Shown here: positions 1 through 8,004 of the stretch, piece by piece
How the letters are laid out: each line of letters starts with the position of its first letter
Position numbering within the stretch: the stretch's first letter is position 1
Assembly (NCBI GenBank): GCA_002709305.1
Contig: PAQM01000025.1
Span: 1-64,000, forward strand
DNA: 64,000 nt
Source of the DNA: Crocinitomicaceae bacterium
GTDB taxonomy: Bacteria > Bacteroidota > Bacteroidia > Flavobacteriales_D > Crocinitomicaceae
Direction of reading: 5' to 3'
Notes under the pieces: model-generated
Databases searched by the model: none
What the model was told of the DNA's origin: nothing
The model's input: only the letters and a program-made list of their open reading frames with translations
Position numbers and translations under genes: made by a program

Positions 1-23
1 AACAAGGATAGAAAAAATTTCAT
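1..23 (-). CDS. 5' end of a divergent paralogue of the C10 protease (partial)
   Basis: Read on the minus strand from 23, the sequence begins MKFFLSL and runs off the window. The plus-strand protease begins MKYFLSL, and the two stretches agree at the nucleotide level as part of the inverted repeat. Only seven codons and part of an eighth are visible, so it could be a full divergent paralogue or a truncated remnant. The similar signal-peptide start suggests an exported protein. The product cannot be named from this window. Confidence 0.45.
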
Positions 24-79
24 AACAATTTGGTTTTTAGTTAGTACAACTAAACTAATAATTATTTTTGAGTAATAAA

Positions 80-104
80 AAAGCCCTCCGATGTGGAAGG
101 CTTT
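80..104 (-). terminator. GC-rich hairpin between divergent gene starts
   Basis: AAAGCCCTCC, a 5-nt loop and GGAAGGCTTT form a 10-bp stem with one mismatch. Read on the minus strand it is followed by a run of T, as in a Rho-independent terminator. It lies between two diverging starts, where a terminator has no obvious upstream gene, so it may be a relic of the rearrangement that made the inverted repeat. Confidence 0.6.
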
Positions 105-106
105 AG

Positions 107-138
107 TTGTTATTATTCAAAAATAATTATTAGTTTAG
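107..138 (+). promoter_or_regulatory. Candidate promoter of the C10 protease gene
   Basis: TTG at 107-109, a 21-bp spacer and TAGTTTAG at 131-138 match the Bacteroidota TTG/TAnnTTTG promoter with one mismatch in the -7 box. This would place transcription start about 20 nt ahead of the ATG at 166. The mirror position in the left arm keeps the -7-like box but lacks the TTG, which falls in the unrepeated centre. The two divergent genes may therefore not be equally expressed. Confidence 0.35.
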
Positions 139-165
139 TTGTTACTAACTAAAAACCAAATTGTT

Positions 166-2718
166 ATGAAATATTTTCTATCCTTGTTAATATTAATTAT
201 AGGAATTTCTAATGTTTTTGCTAAAAGCATAGATACAGAAACAGCTAAAATAGTTGCTCGAAATTTTTTGAATATCCCTGAAAATTCTAATCTTGAATCA
301 GTATTCAACTCATCTAATATATCATATGATCAAACATCAGGAACTACGAACCAACAAGTTCTATTTCATGTTTTCAATTTACCATCTGATCAAGGTTTTA
401 TAATTATTTCAGGTGATGATAATATTTTTCCTGTTCTAGGATATTCTTTATCAGGAAAGTTTGATGAAAACAGTTTACCTTCAAACTTTAGAAAATGGAT
501 AGAGGGATATAAAAAAGAAATTCAATATATAATTGAAAATAGTATAAAAGCAACAAGTGAAATAGCAGAAAAATGGGAGGATTTAATAAAGGAGCCTGCA
601 TCACAAAATTCTAAAATGTCTGTTGGACCTCTTATTACATCAACCTGGGATCAAGGTGGTTATTATAATTCATCATGCCCTGGAGGATCTGTCACAGGTT
701 GTGTAGCTACAGCAATGGCCCAAATCATGAATTATTGGGAATACCCCTCACAAGGAACGGGATTTCATTCATATAATGAAAATGATTACGGAACTCTTTC
801 TGCAAATTTTGGAAGTACAACCTATCAGTGGGCATCAATGCCAAATAATGTCACTAGTCCAAATAACGCTGTAGCAACACTAATGTATCATTGTGGTGTT
901 AGCGTTGAAATGGATTACAGTCCACAAGTAAGTGGCGCATATGTTATTGAAAATAGCCCTACCCCAACAGCTTGTTCTGAATATGCTTTCACAACATATT
1001 TTAATTATGCTAACAGTGTACAAGGAGTAGAAAGAGTAAATTATAATACCACTTCTTGGATTCAACTTTTAAAAAGTGAACTTGATGCAGGTCGACCAAT
1101 TGAATATGCAGGCTATGGATCAGGTGGAGGTCACGCTTTCATTTGTGATGGATATGACAATAACAATTATTTTCATTTTAATTGGGGTTGGGGAGGTGCC
1201 TATGATGGGTACTTTTTGATAGATGCTTTAAACCCGAGTGGAACTGGAACTGGTGGTGGATCTGGTGGATATAATTCAGGTCATCAAGCAGTAATAGGAA
1301 TAGAACCTTCCTCAGGAAATCAAACATTTAATTTACAATTATACGATAATGTAACTCCTTCTAATAATTATATTTATTATGGACAATCTTTTAATGTATC
1401 GACAAATATTGCGAACTTTGGAGGAAATACTTTTAATGGTGATTATACTATTGCCATTTTTGATAACTCTTATAATTTTATTGAATATGTTGAAATACTA
1501 TCAGGGTATACACTTCAAGCGGGTAATTTTTACTCAAACAATTTAATCTTTTCTACAAATGGTATTCTTGGAATGCTACCTGGAACATATTATGCCAGCC
1601 TTTTTTATAGGCCTACAGGTGGAAATTGGATGCAAGTTTCTGATGGAAACTACTCTAACATAGCTCAGATTGATGTTGTTAATCCTAATGATATAGAGCT
1701 AAATTCTTCAATTATAATCACACCATCTAGCACCTTAACCCAAGGACAGCCAGCTTCCGTAAATCTGAATATTATAAATGATGGTTTGTCACCCTTTACA
1801 GGAGAGTATAAAGTTGGATTATATAATCTAGATGGTACATTTGTAGAAACAATTGAAACGATTGCTGAGCCCAACGGACTACCATCAGGATACACTTATC
1901 TTTCACCATTTTTAACATTTAATACAGCATCGGTAACAGCTAGTCCTGGCACATACCTTCTTGCTGTTGAACATAACCCAAATAATACGGGGTGGCAACT
2001 AACAGGATCAACTTATTTTCAAAACCCTGTATATGTTAACGTGGTGGCGCCACCTAACTCACCTGATATATACGAACCAAACAACACTGCTTCAACAGCT
2101 TATAACCTAGTAGCAAACTTTTCTAATAATAGTTCAACAATCTTAACAACAGGCTCAAATAATCATACTGGAAGTGACTATGACTATTATTCTCTTAATT
2201 TACCAAGTGGTTACGACTATATTATTACATCAAGAGTTCATGACTCATATAATAGTGGAAATGGCCAGATATATACTAATGATGTTTTATGGTCTTATTC
2301 TTTAGATGGTAATTGGTCAAATGCAATTGATGATATTATGTCATCTAACATCAATGTATATAATGGTGGTATATTAAACTTTCAGGTGGCTCCATACTTT
2401 CCAGGCCAAGAAGGAACTTATTTATTAGATATTCAAATATTTAGAATTTCTACTTCGGGAATTCATGATTTTAGTAATAACCAGAATATTAGAATTTATC
2501 CTAACCCAGCAAAAGAATATGTTCATATTGATAATATTGAGAAAGAACAAGTGGAAAAAATATTGTTAACAAATCTGTTTGGGGCAGTTATAGAAGAATT
2601 TAGACCAAATCAAGATAACTTTAAGATTCCCATTAATGAATTGTCTAGCGGTATTTACTACTTAACATTCATAACGAAAAGTGGAAAACTTCTCAAAAAA
2701 TTCGTTAAGTATGAATAA
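166..2718 (+). CDS. Secreted C10-family (streptopain-like) cysteine protease with T9SS type A tail
   Basis: The track starts at a TTG (139), but the ATG at 166 begins a clean signal peptide, MKYFLSLLILIIGISNVFA, giving 850 residues. A SpeB-type propeptide follows. The catalytic domain shows a candidate oxyanion-hole Gln near residue 163 (STWDQGG), the nucleophile Cys near 179 (TGCVATAMAQ), the catalytic His near 323 (GGGHAF) and the NWGWGG motif. The remaining half consists of beta-rich repeats. The last 80 residues are a T9SS type A sorting domain (RIYPNPAKEY, then GIYYLTF). The protein should cross the outer membrane through the type IX system and be released or anchored as a zymogen-derived endopeptidase. 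A small lipoprotein gene overlaps its 3' end. The family call is firm; the substrate is unknown. Confidence 0.93.
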   Translation: MKYFLSLLILIIGISNVFAKSIDTETAKIVARNFLNIPENSNLESVFNSSNISYDQTSGTTNQQVLFHVFNLPSDQGFIIISGDDNIFPVLGYSLSGKFDENSLPSNFRKWIEGYKKEIQYIIENSIKATSEIAEKWEDLIKEPASQNSKMSVGPLITSTWDQGGYYNSSCPGGSVTGCVATAMAQIMNYWEYPSQGTGFHSYNENDYGTLSANFGSTTYQWASMPNNVTSPNNAVATLMYHCGVSVEMDYSPQVSGAYVIENSPTPTACSEYAFTTYFNYANSVQGVERVNYNTTSWIQLLKSELDAGRPIEYAGYGSGGGHAFICDGYDNNNYFHFNWGWGGAYDGYFLIDALNPSGTGTGGGSGGYNSGHQAVIGIEPSSGNQTFNLQLYDNVTPSNNYIYYGQSFNVSTNIANFGGNTFNGDYTIAIFDNSYNFIEYVEILSGYTLQAGNFYSNNLIFSTNGILGMLPGTYYASLFYRPTGGNWMQVSDGNYSNIAQIDVVNPNDIELNSSIIITPSSTLTQGQPASVNLNIINDGLSPFTGEYKVGLYNLDGTFVETIETIAEPNGLPSGYTYLSPFLTFNTASVTASPGTYLLAVEHNPNNTGWQLTGSTYFQNPVYVNVVAPPNSPDIYEPNNTASTAYNLVANFSNNSSTILTTGSNNHTGSDYDYYSLNLPSGYDYIITSRVHDSYNSGNGQIYTNDVLWSYSLDGNWSNAIDDIMSSNINVYNGGILNFQVAPYFPGQEGTYLLDIQIFRISTSGIHDFSNNQNIRIYPNPAKEYVHIDNIEKEQVEKILLTNLFGAVIEEFRPNQDNFKIPINELSSGIYYLTFITKSGKLLKKFVKYE

Positions 2719-3239
2719 AATGTGTCTTCTGTATTATCTAATTTATTTGTGTTTTTTTTTTTTCTTGCTCTACAATAAAACTTAATAAAAACAACAATAA
2801 ATTAATAGATGAAATTAATAACGAATTTTCTGATATACAGCCAATAATAATATATAAAACAACATTGGATTATAGTAAAAATGTCCCTGTAATTCTTTCT
2901 AGTGACAAGTCAAAGATTATTTCATATCCAAGCCCAAAAGATGTTTTTTACAAGGAAAACTTTGCATATCCTACAAAACTAACAGATGGTTTTCTTATGG
3001 ATAATATTGGTATAAGCTGTAATTCAGCATATTTAAATTTAACACTTGAGGAATATAGTAAGTATGATGAAATCCCCTCTTTGGAAAATCTTTATAAAAT
3101 GATTATTGATAAAGACCCAATTAGTGATTATTATATTTGTAATGAACTTAGAAATATAATCAATGAAAATAATAATGTTAATCAAATCATAAAAAATAGT
3201 GGTTTAAAGAAATGCAAATGCTTAAAAAAACAATTATGA
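2711..3239 (+). CDS. Small lipoprotein, reading frame interrupted at a 12-T tract
   Basis: The track reports only the 3' part from a TTG at 2865, which is not a credible start. ATG 2711 (overlapping the protease stop by 8 nt) reads MNKMCLLYYLIYLC and then enters a run of 12 T (2752-2763), after which it stops at TAA 2783. Removing one T joins it in frame to FFFSCSTIKLNK and on to the 124-residue ORF, recreating a lipoprotein signal peptide with lipobox FFSC. The body has the motifs DYSKNVPVILSSDK and GFLMDNIGIS and ends with KKCKCLKKQL. I recognise this as a conserved Bacteroidota lipoprotein type without a known function. The break could be a real phase-variable slip site, a recent pseudogene or a homopolymer sequencing error. 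The adjacent protease makes an inhibitor or immunity role possible but unproven. Confidence 0.6.
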
Positions 3240-4546
3240 AAACACTACTAGTACTTTTACTATTAGTCCCAATGATGAGTTTTGGGCAACCAACAATTGA
3301 ATGGGAGACTACTTTTGGGGGCTCAGATAGCACATATAGTGATGCTGGATATTCAGTTAAACAAACTTGGGATGGAGGGTATATTGTTGCTGGAAGCACT
3401 GATAGACAATTACTAGGTTATTATAATTCTGATGGATTTTTAATTAAAACTGATGGATCTGGACAAGAAGAATGGTCACAAACCTATGGAGGAGATAATG
3501 ATGATGTAATAAGAGATGTTCAACAAACAAGTGATGGTGGATATATTTTAGTTGGAAGTACTGGCTCTCAAGGACTTTATTATCAAGTTTATTTAATAAA
3601 AACTGATGGTTATGGGCAAGAAGAATGGAGTCAAACTTTTGGAGGTGGTGGAGAAGATTTAGCTTACTCTGTTCAACAGACTTCAGATGGAGGATATATT
3701 ATTGTTGGACAATATGAACATTGGGGTATTAATGATTATGATGTTTGGCTTATAAAAACTAATGGAGCAGGACAAGAAGAATGGAATCAAAAAATTGGAG
3801 GCCCTAACAAAGATGTAGGTTTTTTTGTTCAACAAACAACAGATGGAAGTTATATTGTTTTAGGGGAAACAAGATCATTTGGAAATGGTAATACAGACAT
3901 ATATTTAATAAAGGTAAATAGTAATGGGAACATTATGTGGACACAGTTTTTCGGGACAGGTGGTGAAGAGTCTGGTTACTCTCTAGAAGAGACTTTGGAT
4001 GGCGGGTATATTATATGCGGTGAATCATCAGGAACCCAGCAGGTGCAGTCTGCATACATGATAAAAACAGATGAGAGTGGTATAGAAGAATGGAGTATTC
4101 TATTTGAGCAAACTTATATGTCGAGTTTGTCAAGTGTAAAACAAACTGCTAATGGTGGATTTATAGCAGCAGGATTTCTGAACACAAATAACAACTGGTC
4201 AGATATATATTTAGTTGAAACAGATGAAAATGGTATTGAACAATGGAGTCAAACTTTTGGTGGCTTGGAACCAGAACGTGCATATTCCGTTCAACAGACA
4301 ATTGATGGTGGCTATATTGTAACAGGTAAAACAAAGTCATTTGGAAGTAATGAATATGATATATATCTCCTTAAAACTATGTCTCTTGTAACATCAACAA
4401 ATAGTATCATCACTTCATCGTCAAATAAAAAACTAATAAAGATTGTTGATCTACTAGGAAGAGAGACACCATTTAAACCAAACATACCACTTCTATATAT
4501 CTATAATGATGGAACAGTGGAGAGGAAAATGATAATTAAAGAATGA
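3236..4546 (+). CDS. Secreted seven-repeat beta-propeller protein with T9SS-like C-terminal tail
   Basis: ATG 3236 overlaps the TGA of the lipoprotein gene (ATGA) and starts the signal peptide MKTLLVLLLLVPMMSFG; the track's start at 3212 is upstream of it. The core has seven copies of a roughly 52-residue unit built around xDGGYIxxGxT and YLIKTDxxGxExW, which fits a seven-bladed beta-propeller. The C-terminal stretch (KLIKIVDLLGRETPFKP, then DGTVERKMIIK) is shared with the LRR protein downstream and resembles a short T9SS sorting tail. It is probably a surface or secreted binding protein. The ligand cannot be read from sequence. The next gene also overlaps by ATGA, so the three genes look translationally coupled. 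Confidence 0.75.
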   Translation: MKTLLVLLLLVPMMSFGQPTIEWETTFGGSDSTYSDAGYSVKQTWDGGYIVAGSTDRQLLGYYNSDGFLIKTDGSGQEEWSQTYGGDNDDVIRDVQQTSDGGYILVGSTGSQGLYYQVYLIKTDGYGQEEWSQTFGGGGEDLAYSVQQTSDGGYIIVGQYEHWGINDYDVWLIKTNGAGQEEWNQKIGGPNKDVGFFVQQTTDGSYIVLGETRSFGNGNTDIYLIKVNSNGNIMWTQFFGTGGEESGYSLEETLDGGYIICGESSGTQQVQSAYMIKTDESGIEEWSILFEQTYMSSLSSVKQTANGGFIAAGFLNTNNNWSDIYLVETDENGIEQWSQTFGGLEPERAYSVQQTIDGGYIVTGKTKSFGSNEYDIYLLKTMSLVTSTNSIITSSSNKKLIKIVDLLGRETPFKPNIPLLYIYNDGTVERKMIIKE

Positions 4547-5685
4547 AAACACTTTTAATTTTCTTCTCTTCAATTTTTTTTACTAGTTTATTTGCTCAAA
4601 AAATTACAACAGTTACTCTTAAAGGAGAAAAAAATATAGGTAAAAGAGAAATATTTATTTATACTCCTAGAGAATATAGTGATCAATCGAGAAATTTTGA
4701 GGTTGTGTACGTCCTTGATGCTCAGAACAGAGAGTATTTTGATGCAGTTCATACTACAATAGCATATCAAAACCAGGGTGTTAGGCCTATGATAGTTGTT
4801 GGCATTCCTTCATCTAACAGAAACTTTGATTTTCTTCCGAAAAATAAACATCCTGAAACAGTTCAAGAACAATATGGAGAGTTAGGTGGGGCTGATATTT
4901 TTAGTGATTTTATAGAAAATAAAATAATGCCTTTTATAGATCAAAATTATAGAACAATTCCGACAAAAATAGGAGTTGGATATTCAAATGGAGGTACATT
5001 TATAAACTATACTTTACTAAAAAAACCTTATTTATTTGATGTTATATTTTCTATAGATGCTAATTTTAATTATGACAACGGTTTGTTAGTTGATCTCATT
5101 AAAGAAAAAGGTGAGATTCATGATTCAATCCAATTTTATTATACTTGTCAAACTCCCAACAGTGATTCATGGCTTCATAGAAGTCGGCAGTTTAATAACG
5201 AATTAAAAAAGAATTTTAAAATAAATATTGTAGAAGAGCTTTTTGAAAAAGAAACTCATTTTTCAGTTTATCAGCAATCAATATTAAATGGTTTTAAATC
5301 TTATTTTGAATATCAATTTTTCAATTCACAAAATTTAATTAAATATCTTAAAACCATAGAGGAAAAAGGTTATGTTACAAATAAAAATGAGATTTTAAGA
5401 ATAGCGATTCTTTTTAAAAATTTTGGTCAAATATTTGAGGCGAAAAATTTATTACTAAGTTTTTCTAATGAAGCGGCTAAGATTACAGGGTCTAATCCTT
5501 ATGATTTGTTTGATAAAGGTGACTTGTATCTAAGTATTGGATTAATTGATTTGGCAAAAAAATATTTTCTTCATTGTGACAGAGTCTTGGAAGAAATGAA
5601 AAATAATCTTACTATTGAAAAATATAATTTTGGAAAAAAAATGATTTCTGAAAAATTAAAGTTTATAGAAACAAAAGAACAATAA
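4543..5685 (+). CDS. Exported esterase, alpha/beta-hydrolase of the EstD/enterochelin-esterase type
   Basis: The 380-residue protein starts by ATGA overlap with the propeller gene and has a signal peptide (MKTLLIFFSSIFFTSLFAQ). The esterase domain includes YTPREYSDQSRNFEVVYVLD near the start, the nucleophile elbow GVGYSNGGTF and a plausible catalytic His in FEKETHFSVYQQS, as in the PF00756 family. The last 120 residues contain a TPR-like helical region (KYLKTIEEKGYV, AKNLLLSF, GLIDLAKKYFLHC). It should hydrolyse an ester in the periplasm or outside the cell. No metal or siderophore genes are nearby, so a siderophore-esterase role is not supported. Confidence 0.8.
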   Translation: MKTLLIFFSSIFFTSLFAQKITTVTLKGEKNIGKREIFIYTPREYSDQSRNFEVVYVLDAQNREYFDAVHTTIAYQNQGVRPMIVVGIPSSNRNFDFLPKNKHPETVQEQYGELGGADIFSDFIENKIMPFIDQNYRTIPTKIGVGYSNGGTFINYTLLKKPYLFDVIFSIDANFNYDNGLLVDLIKEKGEIHDSIQFYYTCQTPNSDSWLHRSRQFNNELKKNFKINIVEELFEKETHFSVYQQSILNGFKSYFEYQFFNSQNLIKYLKTIEEKGYVTNKNEILRIAILFKNFGQIFEAKNLLLSFSNEAAKITGSNPYDLFDKGDLYLSIGLIDLAKKYFLHCDRVLEEMKNNLTIEKYNFGKKMISEKLKFIETKEQ

Positions 5686-5705
5686 GAGTAAATTAAACAA
5701 TAACT

Positions 5706-6542
5706 ATCAAAACACTTCTACTTACTTTACTATTAGTCCCAATGATGAGCTTTGGGCAGAATGTATATATACCTGATGCTAACTTTAAAGATTATCTTGT
5801 TGGTAACTCTGAAATAAACACAAATAATGATAATGAAATTCAAATAAGTGAAGCCAATTCTTTTGATGGTCAAATTCTAATATTTGAACAATACATATCT
5901 GATTTAACTGGCCTTGAGGCGTTTACTTCTTTAACCAAATTAATATTGCAGGATAATTCAATCTTCAATATTGATGTTAGTCAGAATATTGCTTTAGAAA
6001 TTCTAGTTTGCGCCGATAACTATCTCACGAGTCTTGACGTTAGTCAAAATATTGCTTTAACTAAATTATATTGCAATCAAAATCAAATAACAAGCCTTGA
6101 TGTCAGTAATAATATTTCTTTAACACTTCTGAGCTGCTTTTCAAATCAAATCACAAAAATAGATGTAAGTCAAAATACAAATTTGGAGGGTCTATCTGTA
6201 TCTAATAATCAACTCATTTGTTTGAAAATGGCAAATGGGAATAATATAAACATAGCTAATTTTGAAGCATTTTTGAACCCCAATCTTTCATGTATTGAGG
6301 TAGATGATGTGAACTATTCTACAATAAATTGGACATACATTGACACTCAACATTATTTTAGTAGCAACTGCAATAATTCTTGTCCAAATATTTCTAGCAA
6401 CAGCGAGCTAAACAATGCACCAAAACAACTAATAAAGATTGTTGATGTACTGGGTAAAGAAACACCATTTAAGCCAAATACACCCCTTTTGTACTTTTAT
6501 GATGATGGGACAGTGAAGAGGAAAGTGATAATTAAAAAATAA
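5706..6542 (+). CDS. Leucine-rich-repeat secreted protein with damaged or non-canonical start
   Basis: The track starts at an internal ATG (5742) inside a signal peptide. In frame upstream, from 5706, the sequence reads (I)KTLLLTLLLVPMMSFGQ, nearly identical to the propeller protein two genes back, but the expected ATG is ATC. No ATG, GTG or TTG lies between the stop at 5694 and that point. The mature part begins NVYIPDANFKDYLVGN, as in many Bacteroidota LRR proteins. About four 21-residue repeats of the type LDVSQNIALTKLYCNQNQITS follow, and then the shared tail KQLIKIVDVLGKETPFKPN. It may start at ATC, be mis-sequenced, or be expressed only as an unexported MMSFG form. Confidence 0.7.
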   Translation: MKTLLLTLLLVPMMSFGQNVYIPDANFKDYLVGNSEINTNNDNEIQISEANSFDGQILIFEQYISDLTGLEAFTSLTKLILQDNSIFNIDVSQNIALEILVCADNYLTSLDVSQNIALTKLYCNQNQITSLDVSNNISLTLLSCFSNQITKIDVSQNTNLEGLSVSNNQLICLKMANGNNINIANFEAFLNPNLSCIEVDDVNYSTINWTYIDTQHYFSSNCNNSCPNISSNSELNNAPKQLIKIVDVLGKETPFKPNTPLLYFYDDGTVKRKVIIKK

Positions 6543-6544
6543 CT

Positions 6545-6569
6545 TATTTAATTAAGATATAATTAAATA
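6545..6569. terminator. AT-rich hairpin between convergent genes
   Basis: TATTTAATT, a 7-nt loop and AATTAAATA form a perfect 9-bp stem spanning the gap between the LRR gene and the end of purB. It could work in both directions, but it has no GC pairs. Confidence 0.35.
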
Positions 6570-7906
6570 CCTGTATAATTTTGTGGTGTTATACTTCTTA
6601 ATTCTTTTTTTAATTGATCTGAAACATCTAACTGATTTACAAAATCATGAACAGTCAATTTAGTGATAGCCTCGTTCTTTCGTGTTAATCCTTTTAGAGC
6701 TTCATATGGTTTAGGGTATCCCTCTCTTCGTAAAATTGTTTGAATAGCTTCAGCGACAACAGCCCAATTATTCTCAAGATCTTTTTCAAAAGCGTATTTA
6801 TTTATTAATAACTTATCTAATCCTTTTAGAGTTGATTTGAAAGCAATAAAAGTATGTGCAAAAGGCATCCCAATTGTTCTTAGAACTGTTGAATCAGTTA
6901 AATCTCTTTGGAGTCTAGAAACTGGGAGTTTTATAGATAAATGTTCAAAAATAGCATTTGCAATTCCTATATTACCCTCTGAGTTTTCAAAATCTATTGG
7001 ATTTACTTTATGTGGCATTGCAGAAGAGCCAACCTCCCCTTCTTTAAGCTTTTGTTTAAAATAATCCATAGAAATATAAGTCCACATATCTCTATCTAAA
7101 TCTAAAACTATTGTGTTAATTCGCTTTAATACATCAAAAATTGCAGCCATATTATCATAATGTTCAATTTGTGTGGTTGTTTGACTTCTGTTTAACCCTA
7201 ATATATTATTTACAAAATTATTTGAAAATAATACCCAATCGTTAGATGGGAAGGCAACATGATGAGCATTTAAATTTCCAGTAGCACCACCAAACTTAGC
7301 AGAATATGGTAATTGTTCTAGTTGTTTTTTTTGAATAGATAAACGCTCTAAAAAAACTTGTATTTCTTTTCCTAAACGAGTTGGAGACGCAGGCTGACCA
7401 TGAGTTCTAGCTAACATTGGTATAGTTTTCCAATCCTCACTAAGCCCTTTAAGTTTTAGGATTAACTTATCTAATAATGGTAGATATTCATTTATAATTG
7501 ATTCTTTTAATGATAATGGAATAGCAGTATTATTAATATCTTGAGATGTTAACCCAAAATGGATAAATTCTATATACTTATCCAATTTTAATTTAGTCAT
7601 TCGATCTTTAAGAAAATACTCTACTGCTTTTACATCATGATTAGTTATTCTCTCTTGATCCTTAATCCACAAGGCATCGTTTTCAGAAAAATTAGAACAT
7701 ATTAAACGTAAATCACTATACTTTTCTTTTGGAAAATCATTTAATGGTTTAACGCCACTCTCAACCAAAGCAATGAAATATTCTACCTCAACAATAACTC
7801 GATATTTTATTAAAGCAAACTCAGAAAAATATGATTGTAATTCTATTGTTTTACTTTGATACCTTCCATCTATTGGTGAAATTGCTGTTAAACTACTGAA
7901 ATTCAT
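6563..7906 (-). CDS. purB: Adenylosuccinate lyase
   Basis: The 447-residue protein begins MNFSSLTAISPIDGRYQSK, the typical PurB N-terminus. It has the fumarase-superfamily signature GEVGSSAMPHKVNPIDFENS, and TSQDINNTA and RTHGQPASPTRLGKE form the other two active-site regions. It cleaves SAICAR and adenylosuccinate in purine synthesis and is cytosolic. The length matches the E. coli-type subgroup. It appears monocistronic, with its own promoter 40 bp upstream of the ATG. Confidence 0.97.
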   Translation of the reverse strand: MNFSSLTAISPIDGRYQSKTIELQSYFSEFALIKYRVIVEVEYFIALVESGVKPLNDFPKEKYSDLRLICSNFSENDALWIKDQERITNHDVKAVEYFLKDRMTKLKLDKYIEFIHFGLTSQDINNTAIPLSLKESIINEYLPLLDKLILKLKGLSEDWKTIPMLARTHGQPASPTRLGKEIQVFLERLSIQKKQLEQLPYSAKFGGATGNLNAHHVAFPSNDWVLFSNNFVNNILGLNRSQTTTQIEHYDNMAAIFDVLKRINTIVLDLDRDMWTYISMDYFKQKLKEGEVGSSAMPHKVNPIDFENSEGNIGIANAIFEHLSIKLPVSRLQRDLTDSTVLRTIGMPFAHTFIAFKSTLKGLDKLLINKYAFEKDLENNWAVVAEAIQTILRREGYPKPYEALKGLTRKNEAITKLTVHDFVNQLDVSDQLKKELRSITPQNYTGI

Positions 7907-7945
7907 ATGACCTTCCTATTACAATGATTAAATATTAACAAAGAA

Positions 7946-7953
7946 CAAAGATA
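7946..7953 (-). promoter_or_regulatory. -7 element (TATCTTTG) for purB
   Basis: On the minus strand TATCTTTG lies 39 nt before the purB ATG, a full match to TAnnTTTG. A CTG occurs 19 bp further upstream where TTG is expected, so the -33 half is imperfect. Confidence 0.6.
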
Positions 7954-8004
7954 CAAAAGCATAGTGAAATAACAGATTTGTATTTCCTTTCATTATTTTT
8001 GAGT

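Larger units (their letters stand above)
1..188. repeat. Long near-perfect inverted repeat
   Basis: Positions 1-79 read almost exactly as the reverse complement of 110-188, with two substitutions and one single-base indel over about 78 bp. The right arm includes the start codon and first seven codons of the C10 protease at 166. The left arm includes the matching start of a minus-strand reading frame at 23. The roughly 30-bp centre holds a separate GC-rich hairpin. The likely origin is an inverted duplication of a gene 5' end and its leader. The arms could also form a cruciform or recombine. The repeat may extend beyond the left edge of the window. Confidence 0.9.

Noticed and set aside
2752-2763. 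Run of 12 T as a terminator tail for the C10 protease gene
   Set aside because: No GC-rich hairpin precedes it, and it lies inside the overlapping lipoprotein frame.
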